A DNA stretch of 49,426 nucleotides from an uncultured Xenococcaceae cyanobacterium (GTDB taxonomy: Bacteria; Cyanobacteriota; Cyanobacteriia; Cyanobacteriales; Xenococcaceae): the NCBI GenBank assembly GCA_937996665.1, contig CALKUU010000144.1:1-49426 (forward strand). Direction: 5' to 3'. Position numbers and translations under genes: made by a program. The number at the start of each line of letters is the position of its first letter. Position 1 is the first letter of the stretch. This document shows positions 8,354 to 16,235 of the stretch, in pieces. The notes beneath the pieces are model-generated. The model was not told the origin of the DNA, made no database searches, and saw only the letters and a program-made list of their open reading frames with translations.

Positions 8354-9568
8354 TTAACTCAATACCTGCTTAATAGCCTGAGCGATATAGTCCACATGCT
8401 CATCGGTATAGTTTTCATTCCAAGGAAGGACAAGGACACTTTCTAGACCGGCAAATGTACCAGGGTACTGATCAGGGTTATAATCAACCGCCTCAGGACT
8501 AGCTAGGGTGAAGGGGAAACGAGACTTGCCAAAAGTGCGCTGTTCACGGAATATTTCGCACTGGAATGCTGGTTTTTGAATATAGCGAGGTGCAGAGAAA
8601 ATACCTTTTTCTTCTTTGAGCGCTTTTGCTAAGCCCACTGCACCACCTTCTACTAAGTTACTATCCACACTCAAGCAATATTTCCAGTAACTATGAAGGT
8701 TGCGTGGGTCAATCTTAGGAGTAGCAATCCCAGGAATATCTTTGATCTTTTCAGTAAGTTGATTAGCTGTAGTCCGACGACGGTTAACAATGTCAGTTAA
8801 TTTGGTCAGTTGAGCTGTCGCTACTGCTCCTTGCAATTCACTCATTCGATAATTAAGTGCTAGGAAATAGTGATCAGGTTTAGGATCGCCATAACCCCAG
8901 GCTTTGTTAATCGCCAAAAAGGTGCGACGAGCAAAAGCATCGTTGTTGGTTGTAATTAAACCACCTTCACCTGTGGTGATGTGCTTTCCTTGCTGCAAAC
9001 TAAAACAGCCAATATCTCCAATTGAACCAATGTTTTGACCATTATGAGTTGCTAGTAGCGCTTGAGCTGCATCTTCGATAACAGGAATGTTATGGGCTTT
9101 CGCTAGCTCCATAATCTCAGTCATATTGCAAGGATTCCCAAAGAGATGGGTGACGATAATTCCTTTAGTGCGCTCAGTGATTTTAGGGGCGATGGTTTCG
9201 GCTGTTACGTTCCAAGTTTTGGGGTCGACATCTGCAAAGACAGGAATTGCTCCTTGATACAAAATCGGCGTTAACGCACCCATATCAGTAATAGAGGTGG
9301 TGATGATTTCATCCCCTGGTTCAGGATCAATAGCTGCGATCGCTACATGAATTGCTCCCGACCCAGAAGTGCAAGCATAAGCATGTTTAACTCCTAAGAG
9401 CTGGGCAAAATCATGTTCCAACTGTTTGACAAAAGTTCCCTTGGTTCCAGTTAGAGTACCACTTTGAATAACTTTAGTGAGTAGAGCTAACTCTTCATCG
9501 CCAAGAGTACGTCCAGAAGAATTTTGATCTGAAGGTAATGTTAATGATGGATCTTTAGATAAAACCAT
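8354..9568 (-). CDS. DegT/DnrJ/EryC1/StrS-family aminotransferase (WbpE-like)
   Basis: This 404-aa PLP enzyme of the sugar aminotransferase family shows TSGSGAIHVAIAA, the PLP-binding IPVIEDAAQA, the internal-aldimine lysine in FSLQQGKHITTGEGG, and NYRMSELQGAVATAQL. The QGKHITTGEGG version of the lysine motif is also seen in inosose-type aminotransferases, so cofactor use is certain but the substrate is not. Next to the Gfo/Idh/MocA dehydrogenase and the WbpD-like acyltransferase, it most simply fits the amination step of a 3-acylamino sugar. The start ATG is preceded by an A/T-rich stretch with only weak ribosome-binding similarity. Confidence 0.88.
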   Translation of the reverse strand: MVLSKDPSLTLPSDQNSSGRTLGDEELALLTKVIQSGTLTGTKGTFVKQLEHDFAQLLGVKHAYACTSGSGAIHVAIAAIDPEPGDEIITTSITDMGALTPILYQGAIPVFADVDPKTWNVTAETIAPKITERTKGIIVTHLFGNPCNMTEIMELAKAHNIPVIEDAAQALLATHNGQNIGSIGDIGCFSLQQGKHITTGEGGLITTNNDAFARRTFLAINKAWGYGDPKPDHYFLALNYRMSELQGAVATAQLTKLTDIVNRRRTTANQLTEKIKDIPGIATPKIDPRNLHSYWKYCLSVDSNLVEGGAVGLAKALKEEKGIFSAPRYIQKPAFQCEIFREQRTFGKSRFPFTLASPEAVDYNPDQYPGTFAGLESVLVLPWNENYTDEHVDYIAQAIKQVLS

Positions 9569-9598
9569 TTTTTTATTCCTATTTTTTTATATTTATGC

Positions 9599-10708
9599 CT
9601 AATTTTTTTTACTTGATTTGTAAATAGCTGTTCCTAAATAGAAAATCTCCTCAAAATAATTTTTAGTTTGCAAAGACAAAATGCCGATACTCAGAAACTG
9701 GATTGCAATTATTAAACTCATTCCCCCAATAATAAAAGAGTGAGGATATTGGTAGAACGCGGCTGCAACCACTTCCGTAAGATCCGGAAAAAACGTTTGT
9801 TCGGCGAATATTTGGTACTGCCCCCAACAGTGGATTAACACCCAGATATTGGCATACAAAGAACATGCCAATAAGATCAAACCAGGGACTAGAAAAAACA
9901 TTACCGGTCTGAAAATAAATCCCGATAAAATGACCGCCATCGTATGCCGCAGAATTTTCATGCTGGACTTACGCTGCTGGCGTTGCTGACGTTTGCTTGG
10001 CTTCGCTTTAGGCGACTTCCAATGTAAATGGGCAGGAATTTCCTCAATCCTGGCATTGAGAAGCATCGTCTTATGGATCACTTCTGGATTGATCTCCATC
10101 CCCGTAGATCTCAAGTTTAGCGATCGCAAAAACCTGCCATCATAAACTCTGACCATGCCAGTTAGAGTGACTACATCTCCTTTGACTGCCATAGCTAAAA
10201 AACGATTAGCCCAAATGCTTAACGTTTTTCTTGACCAAGGCACATTGGATATTTTGCCCGAGGGCATATAAGGGGAAGCAACCACCATCCTGGCATTAGT
10301 TATTCGGATTTTCTCAAGCAGTTTTTCAATGTGATAAGGAGCATAGCTTAAGTCCAAATCAAAGACTATCAAGTAGTCAGCCAGAGAGTGATTAAAGGCA
10401 AACTTTAAAGCTTGACCCAAGCCAAAATTGATCCCATGATGCAAAACCCTGACATGGGATTTTCCTCTAGCAAAAGACTCTGCCAGTGGACCAGTATCAT
10501 CTGTGCTGCCATCATTCACCACCAACATCTCCCAACGATAATCTCCCTTAAGAGACTGCATGTACTCTTCGAGGATTCCCAGGTTTTCTTCGATGATTGC
10601 TGCTTCGTTGTAAGCAGGTAGAACCAGGGAAACAAGAGGTTTTACCCTTATTTCTTGCTCCTGACTGTAGATATTGCTGCCTAGATAATCTAACCCTTGA
10701 TCGGTCAA
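9599..10708 (-). CDS. DPM1-like GT2 glycosyltransferase with C-terminal membrane anchor
   Basis: This 369-aa protein carries a GT-A fold GT2 domain over residues about 22-245: SLVLPAYNEAAIIEENLG, VVNDGSTDDTG, and the metal-binding DLDLSYAP (DxD). Two hydrophobic segments follow (about 250-285 and 325-350), as in polyprenyl-phosphate mannose/glucose synthases such as DPM1, GtrB and ArnC relatives. The likely reaction is transfer of a sugar from a nucleotide donor to polyprenyl phosphate on the cytosolic face. It begins at TTG; an in-frame stop lies 11 codons upstream with no ATG or GTG between, and GGAAAG sits at ribosome-binding distance. It is the first gene of the minus-strand operon. Confidence 0.85.
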   Translation of the reverse strand: MTDQGLDYLGSNIYSQEQEIRVKPLVSLVLPAYNEAAIIEENLGILEEYMQSLKGDYRWEMLVVNDGSTDDTGPLAESFARGKSHVRVLHHGINFGLGQALKFAFNHSLADYLIVFDLDLSYAPYHIEKLLEKIRITNARMVVASPYMPSGKISNVPWSRKTLSIWANRFLAMAVKGDVVTLTGMVRVYDGRFLRSLNLRSTGMEINPEVIHKTMLLNARIEEIPAHLHWKSPKAKPSKRQQRQQRKSSMKILRHTMAVILSGFIFRPVMFFLVPGLILLACSLYANIWVLIHCWGQYQIFAEQTFFPDLTEVVAAAFYQYPHSFIIGGMSLIIAIQFLSIGILSLQTKNYFEEIFYLGTAIYKSSKKN

Positions 10709-11110
10709 GTTCTTTCCTAGCTCCTGATAGTGAAAAACTCAATAGTTGTTGATATTAACTATTAAACTTTCCAGTTAAAAATTTGGTTTTTAAGGTGTTT
10801 TAATTAGTTTTAAATTATTAATCAGGTTTAGATTGTTTTAGGCTCAATCACAATAAACTAAGGTTAATTAAGCAGAAGCCTAATTATGACTCTAAGCTGT
10901 TTTAGCTAGAGAAAACCGTTAGTTATTGTCAGTAACTATGTTCGCATTGTAGCGATTCTGATTTAGTTACTATTGAACCTTTTTAGGAGTAAAAAATAGT
11001 AAAAGGATTTTATCATTTCCTAGTAATAAACTCAATCGAAAACATAGAAGCTACTTCAAAATGCTTCTAAATAGTAAAGTTGTTGCTATTCAAAAGCATT
11101 TTCAATCTGT
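10709..11110. other. AT-rich intergenic region upstream of the GT2-led operon
   Basis: About 400 bp with no coding frame I can support. It should hold the promoter for the minus-strand operon beginning at 10708, but I could not pick a convincing -10/-35 pair. HIP1 sites are absent. Confidence 0.5.
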
Positions 11111-11289
11111 TTTGGTTGATGCGGTTATAAATAAAACATCTATTCCAGAAGAACTTTGACTATCTTGTATGGGTGGAACTAAATTTAATTGCATAAATTT
11201 AATTCCACAGTCGCAACCACAAATAGAAACCAATTAAAGAAATTAATTAAAAATCGGTATGATAATTGGTGAGATAGAAAGATTCGTCA
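11111..11289 (-). pseudogene. decayed 3' end of a second Wzy/O-antigen-ligase gene
   Basis: Read on the minus strand this gives MTNLSISPIIIPIFN, then two stops and small insertions, then LNLVPPIQDSQSSSGIDV. The intact polymerase gene 1.3 kb away ends with ITNFSHSPIIIPSFNWF and LNLVPPIEESQSPSRIDV. The DNA copies (this one and about 12591-12755) align closely by eye, with two short insertions here, one of which duplicates an adjoining AAATTTAATT. It is a relic of a paralogue or of an earlier allele, in the same orientation as the intact gene. The two copies flank the acetyltransferase gene as direct repeats. Confidence 0.85.
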
Positions 11290-11480
11290 TCAAATTTCTC
11301 TATAGTTTTACAAGTTTTATTCTTGTTTTTTGCTTTGCCCAGAGGATCGCGCCACCTATTTCTATTTGCTTAAAAAATTTTAGGTAATCGCCCAAAATAA
11401 CTTTTGGACAACATCAATTACACTGACAAACTTAGTAAAGCTCACCAATGAGTTGCTGCGAAATGGGGTGAAGAGTTTTG

Positions 11481-12116
11481 TTAGCTTATTTTATTCACTA
11501 AGTTTTCTACTTCTTTAACTCTTTCAGTAAATCTAACACCATCGCGTTCGTACCACGGAGCTGAATCTTTTATTATCTTTGCTGGCGATCCTGCTACCAA
11601 AACATTATTTTTTTCAATGGATTTGTTTACCAAAGAGTTAGCGGCGATCGAGGTGTTGGTTCCGATATTAATACCTTTACCAGCGATAATAGCCCCAGTA
11701 GATAGGTATAAACCATCACCAATACATTTTTGCCCACCAGCTATGCAGGTTGAAGTATGAAGAACACAAAAATTGCCGGCTAATATGTCCCCATTTATGA
11801 CAATTGTTCCATAGTGAGGTATCAGTAAGCCATAGCCAAAAGAGTTATAACCAATACTAAACCCAAGCTTAAGCCCTAATCTTGAGAATCTTAGTTTGTG
11901 ATATATATATACTAATGAGAATATCTTATTTTTTCTTGTGTTTTCATAGAATGCGACATATCTCATCGACTTAAGGTACTTCAGGATTAAGTGAGTGTAA
12001 CTTAAGTTAAGTATGGAGAGAAATCTTTCCTTTGCCGTAGCTTTAGCGCTAAAACCTGACATAATTCTGTCTGCGGCTATGTAAAGGTGAAGCTTGTCTT
12101 TGTTGTCAATCATCAC
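11481..12116 (-). CDS. CysE-like left-handed beta-helix O-acetyltransferase
   Basis: This 211-aa protein resembles serine acetyltransferase-type enzymes of capsule and EPS loci. Residues 1-85 are helical and the hexapeptide coil covers about 88-190 (GYGLLIPHYGTIVINGDI, CVLHTSTCIAGG, GDGLYLSTGAIIAGKGINIG, then VAGSPAKIIKD). The His in the IPHYG segment and the HTSTC turn fit the active-site region of CysE-like acetyltransferases. In this setting it most likely O-acetylates a sugar of the repeat unit; serine acetylation for cysteine synthesis is less likely. The codon use is AT-rich with many ATA and TTA codons, and the gene sits between two copies of a polymerase 3' end, suggesting recent arrival. 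Confidence 0.82.
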   Translation of the reverse strand: MMIDNKDKLHLYIAADRIMSGFSAKATAKERFLSILNLSYTHLILKYLKSMRYVAFYENTRKNKIFSLVYIYHKLRFSRLGLKLGFSIGYNSFGYGLLIPHYGTIVINGDILAGNFCVLHTSTCIAGGQKCIGDGLYLSTGAIIAGKGINIGTNTSIAANSLVNKSIEKNNVLVAGSPAKIIKDSAPWYERDGVRFTERVKEVENLVNKIS

Positions 12117-12586
12117 ATGATTCCTGTTAAATTTCGGTACGTTAAATTTTGTTTTTTGGTAACTACTTAGGTCTGATCAGGAAAAGACAGGAAGCAGTCC
12201 AGATGAGGCTTATATGAGAATATCCAGAAGATTAAAATTCTGTAAGGAGAGGACAGAACGGAGATTAACAAAATCAAGAAGCACTATCAAAAGAACGAAA
12301 AGAAATATTCTGTTTGCATTTCATCCTTCTTAAATCCCGTTAAATTTGATTTTTGAGAAAAAGAAGATTACGTCTTCTGTCAGTTAAAAGCAGTCCTTAC
12401 TGAGTGAGGATTTTTGACTTCTCAAAAATAACGACTTGATGAATATCGACGAAATTATGGGAATCTCAATCCTTAATCCACCAAGTATGTAAAGAAACGG
12501 GGAAAGGAATATTTGAAGTTACACAGGAGTAAGCAATTAACTCTTTTTTTCTTCTGATAACCATTCCGTTTGCGGCGGGTAGTCCA
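12117..12586. other. non-coding stretch with possible degenerate coding remains
   Basis: No open frame survives, yet one plus-strand frame (about 12190-12500) reads as protein-like text broken by stops, for example RTEINKIKKHYQKNEKKYSV followed by FDF, a stop, and EKEDYVFC. The last motif faintly recalls the region before the CPxGK segment of IS1182-type transposases. This is a weak pattern match and I do not assign it; it may be a dead insertion sequence. Confidence 0.25.
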
Positions 12587-13981
12587 TTATACTTTGGTTG
12601 ATATTGGTCGAAATGAAACATCTATTCTAGAGGGACTTTGACTCTCTTCTATCGGTGGAACCAAATTTAATCGCACTGTTGCGACCACAAACAGAAACCA
12701 ATTGAAACTCGGTATGATAATTGGCGAGTGAGAAAAATTAGTTATGAACACGAATGTCAAAATAATCAAAGGCAGAAAGGATTCAGGTCTTTTCGTATTA
12801 ACTATTAGTCTGATTGTTTGAGTGACATTTGTTAGGAATAAAACCATGAATATCACTAGTCCAACCAAACCTATATTCAAAACTATGTCCAAATATCCAT
12901 TGTGGGCATGAGCAACCCAATCCCTTCCGTTGCCCACAACAGCATTAACTACGCCAGCCGCTGGACTATCATTTCCCCGCCATCTTTGCCAAAAGGCATT
13001 ATAGCCAAATCCAAACCAGAGACGCTCTTGAATTTTCGTCTGAAGCAATATTGTCCAAAGGGGTATTCTCCCGCTCAGAGTAACATCCTTCTCGAATAAC
13101 AGTAAAAAATTCTCAAGGTTACTAATTAACCAAATACTGACTGTTCCTAAGGAAGATAACAAGAATAAGAAGAAAATAAAGGCTTGAGTGAAGTTCAACC
13201 TTTTAAAAAAACTTGTTGTCAAAACTAGGATTGTCAAAGTAGCAAATACTAGTAAAGCTCCTGCTGAGTTGGTAAACTGCATGACAATAAAGCATAATGC
13301 AGACAAACAAATAGACCTAATTCGATATCTTGGATTGGACAGAGCTTGAAGTATCCAGAGTGCAAATCCTATAGACATCAAATATCCTAAATCAATTGGA
13401 TGTCCAAAACCTCCACACCAGCCTTTGTCACATAGACCAATGGAAGGAACTAACTTAGCAGAAAATATACTAAAAATGGCGATAAATATGGCGTTCCAGC
13501 GAAATATTTTAGTTAATTCCTGCCATTTGAATTTTCTAGCAAAATGGACAGCAAACATACTAAAAAATATCAATCCGAATGTAGCTTTTGCTGTTACTAT
13601 CGGATTTTCTGACCAGAAAATCGAGAAAGCTATCAGCCCTAGATATAAACCCAAAAAAGGTTGCTGAAAAAGAAATAAAAAATTGCTTACTAATTGCTTG
13701 CTTTTCCCTCGAAAAAGGATGAAAAAAGTTGCATAAACAATTAGCAGAAGTAAGCCCGAAAAAAAACCTTTGGCATTGTCTCCAATATCACGAGGATCTA
13801 AACGATCAAAAGGGAAAAAATTAGCTCCAGAGATTATAAAAACAAATATGTATAAGAGTATTTTTTCAAATGATGCGGCAAATTTTCTGTTTTTGGTAAG
13901 GTTAAAAAGTACAACAAAGTAAACAATACAAGAGAACAATACCCCTAACAGAATAGGTGGGGCTAAAATTATGTCTTTCAT
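12587..13981 (-). CDS. O-antigen polymerase/ligase-like membrane protein (Wzy candidate)
   Basis: This 464-aa protein has about ten or more hydrophobic segments and the Wzy_C/O-antigen-ligase signature in its large periplasmic loop: SGRIPLWTILLQ, WFGFGYNAFWQ, then AHNGYLDIVLNIGLVG, where the His of AHNGYLD is the conserved position. In a locus with Wzx and Wzc this is the natural candidate for the repeat-unit polymerase, although ligases share the same domain. It lies within the minus-strand set that includes flippase and co-polymerase. A decayed copy of its 3' end lies at 11111-11289. Codon use is AT-rich. Confidence 0.85.
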   Translation of the reverse strand: MKDIILAPPILLGVLFSCIVYFVVLFNLTKNRKFAASFEKILLYIFVFIISGANFFPFDRLDPRDIGDNAKGFFSGLLLLIVYATFFILFRGKSKQLVSNFLFLFQQPFLGLYLGLIAFSIFWSENPIVTAKATFGLIFFSMFAVHFARKFKWQELTKIFRWNAIFIAIFSIFSAKLVPSIGLCDKGWCGGFGHPIDLGYLMSIGFALWILQALSNPRYRIRSICLSALCFIVMQFTNSAGALLVFATLTILVLTTSFFKRLNFTQAFIFFLFLLSSLGTVSIWLISNLENFLLLFEKDVTLSGRIPLWTILLQTKIQERLWFGFGYNAFWQRWRGNDSPAAGVVNAVVGNGRDWVAHAHNGYLDIVLNIGLVGLVIFMVLFLTNVTQTIRLIVNTKRPESFLPLIILTFVFITNFSHSPIIIPSFNWFLFVVATVRLNLVPPIEESQSPSRIDVSFRPISTKV

Positions 13982-14114
13982 TCTTAATAATTTCTTTTAA
14001 GAGAATCTCCTCAGATTCAAACTCTATCTCTACTTATAGATAACTATGTGCTGCTAATTAACAAGTTAACTACAGACTAAAGTTAGTCAAAAATCAAATT
14101 GATTATTTAATAAT

Positions 14115-14843
14115 TTACTTGAGCTTATATAAGATATCGTGATGCGAGAGTTGGTCTATTTCTTCATAAAATTCGCCAATATATGAGTCTATTTCCGCTT
14201 TATATCTAGCTTCAATTAACATAAGCTTTGGTCTATACTTGCTAAAGTCAAGACCCTTGAGAACATTCAATTCGTATCCTTCGACATCCAAGGAAAAGAA
14301 GTCAATTTTATCTACATTGCACTCATCTAGAATGGAGGTTAAGGTGCGAGCAGGAACTTCTACTTTATAAGATTTACTATTAGTTTGTTTTTCCTGTTCT
14401 CGTTTAAGCCATCTATTAATGTGGGCTTCTTCGTCCGTCTCGCCCTTTTGTGCACCTTCTACCAAAGACATAAGATTGGCATATCTCATCGTTACATGAG
14501 AATCTGAAAAACCATCTTCTACCAGGGCGCAGTTAAAGACTTGGGAATTTGGTCTTTCTAAGACACACTTATTGTACAAATCGGGAATTCCTTCTACGAG
14601 AATTCCTTTCCAATTATGGAAACGTTCATAGTAGTAAGTATTACTTTGCTTGAACCCATTATTACCTCCAGCTTCTATAAAAAAACCTTCTCGATAGTTT
14701 AAGTATTTTTCTAGCTTGCGATCTAGGTCATTTAATGAGGGTCGGGAATAGCGATCAGAACCTAATGCTTCAAATAGATGTCGACGCTTTGTCTCGTATT
14801 TTTCTTTCAAATTGAGATAATTTGTTTTGACTGTTTTATTCAT
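14115..14843 (-). CDS. FkbM-family methyltransferase
   Basis: This 242-aa protein has the FkbM SAM-dependent methyltransferase pattern: FIEAGGNNGFKQSNTYYYE (motif I with the acidic and glycine residues), GILVEGIPDLY, VFNCALV, ARTLTSILDE and the FkbM-typical DFFSLDVEGYELNVLKGLDF. The family O-methylates sugars and antibiotics; here methylation of a polysaccharide sugar is the simplest role. The first 35 residues form a charged helical extension. It lies between the flippase and the polymerase on the same strand, with gaps of 55 and 133 bp, so it may be co-transcribed. Confidence 0.88.
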   Translation of the reverse strand: MNKTVKTNYLNLKEKYETKRRHLFEALGSDRYSRPSLNDLDRKLEKYLNYREGFFIEAGGNNGFKQSNTYYYERFHNWKGILVEGIPDLYNKCVLERPNSQVFNCALVEDGFSDSHVTMRYANLMSLVEGAQKGETDEEAHINRWLKREQEKQTNSKSYKVEVPARTLTSILDECNVDKIDFFSLDVEGYELNVLKGLDFSKYRPKLMLIEARYKAEIDSYIGEFYEEIDQLSHHDILYKLK

Positions 14844-14873
14844 TTTTTTTTAAATCTGCTTTCAAAAATGGAC

Positions 14874-14894
14874 AATGGTTAATGGTTAATAGTT
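14874..14894. repeat. heptanucleotide tandem repeat (AATGGTT x3)
   Basis: Three tandem copies of a 7-bp unit, the last with one change, lie in the 55-bp gap between the flippase and the FkbM gene. This is the same class of STRR-like repeat as that near 2500 but with a different unit. Confidence 0.7.
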
Positions 14895-14898
14895 TGGG

Positions 14899-16233
14899 CT
14901 AATTATTGAATACTTTTTTAATTGAGCTTAGATAAATAAGGTTTTGACGAAAGCGAAATGGGATTAACAATGCCTTTGTCAGCATCCAGCCTGTTTTAAA
15001 GATAGGCGGATAAAATATGCAAGCAAGGTGAGTTGCAATTCCATAAGATACTACGGTGGCTAGTGCTGCTCCAATTCCTCCAAAAGAAGGAATCAGGAAA
15101 AAGTTAAATAAGATGTTAGTGATTGCGCCCAATGATGTTGCTACAAAACTAAAATGAGTTAAATTTTCAGCTACCAACCACTTGCTACGAGCTACCCCTA
15201 AAAACACAAAAGGGGCTGCCCATATGTGCAGAGATAAAATCGCTCCAGCTTTTTCATAACCCTCTCCTAACAAGGCGTTCATTAAATATCCAGAAGAAAA
15301 AGTCATCGGAACGGCGATCGCCAAAGATATGCCGGCCATTAAGTCGTATAACTGCTGGAATTTTGCATAATATTCTTGCTCGCTTCGCTTCTTCGAACGA
15401 ATGATGGCAGGAAATACAGAAGAACAAATTATTGTGGGTACAAAATACAAAACTGAAGAGAATTTTGCCGCGGCAGCATAATTACCGACCTCTCGAATGT
15501 CTGCCATACTACCAAGCATAACTTGATCGACCTTCATATAGATTGTGATCATTACGCCAGACAATAGCAAAGGTAAAGAGTCTTTTAATAACCTCTTGGC
15601 TGTCTGGTTGCAAAACTTCCACTTAAGGATAGACTGCTTGTGCTTAAAGTAGGCACCAACCATCCCGATCGCTCTAATTACAGAAGCTGCCAGTATTATC
15701 CAGGCAAATGCCATTAGAGAAAGATTGAGGGTAACAAAAAGTAGCTTGGCTGAAGAACTTATTAGCAGTTGAACACTTCTGACTATGGCAATTGGTCGTG
15801 ACATTACTTGAGATTGAAACCAGAAGTAAATCGTATCAAAAGAGTCAAATAACAAACTAAAGGAAATAATTACTGACATCCAACGAATTTGAGCATCATC
15901 ACTCGCAGTCCAGATGGCAGTAACAACCAAACTAATTGCGATTAGAGTACTTATCAACTTGAGAACAAAGGCTGTTCCCAATATTTGATTAGTTTTTTGG
16001 TTTTCTTGAACGACATTGCGAATTACAATATTATCCAAGCCAAGCTTAGCGATCGCTGTAAAAAGGGCGACAAAACTCATACTATAACTAAGCTTGCCAA
16101 AATCTTCAGCTCCTAGATAACGGACAACATAAACACCGACTAAAAACGTCAGCAACATGTTTAGGAATCTTTCGGCGGACAACCAGCCAACGTTGCTGAT
16201 TACCTTGTGTAGCCCAGGACTTAATTTCGCCAT
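14899..16233 (-). CDS. Wzx-type polysaccharide flippase
   Basis: This 444-aa polytopic membrane protein is of the MOP/oligosaccharide-flippase family. Its N-terminus (VISNVGWLSAERFLNMLLTF followed by VVRYLGAEDFGKLSYSMSF) is the classic start of Wzx and RfbX proteins, and the mid-protein MKVDQVMLGSMADIREVGNY is also family-typical. Around 12-14 hydrophobic helices can be counted. Its role is to flip undecaprenyl-diphosphate-linked repeat units to the periplasmic face. It begins 2 bp after the stop of the co-polymerase gene, so the two are surely co-transcribed, matching a Wzx/Wzy-dependent export pathway. Confidence 0.92.
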   Translation of the reverse strand: MAKLSPGLHKVISNVGWLSAERFLNMLLTFLVGVYVVRYLGAEDFGKLSYSMSFVALFTAIAKLGLDNIVIRNVVQENQKTNQILGTAFVLKLISTLIAISLVVTAIWTASDDAQIRWMSVIISFSLLFDSFDTIYFWFQSQVMSRPIAIVRSVQLLISSSAKLLFVTLNLSLMAFAWIILAASVIRAIGMVGAYFKHKQSILKWKFCNQTAKRLLKDSLPLLLSGVMITIYMKVDQVMLGSMADIREVGNYAAAAKFSSVLYFVPTIICSSVFPAIIRSKKRSEQEYYAKFQQLYDLMAGISLAIAVPMTFSSGYLMNALLGEGYEKAGAILSLHIWAAPFVFLGVARSKWLVAENLTHFSFVATSLGAITNILFNFFLIPSFGGIGAALATVVSYGIATHLACIFYPPIFKTGWMLTKALLIPFRFRQNLIYLSSIKKVFNN

Positions 16234-16235
16234 GA

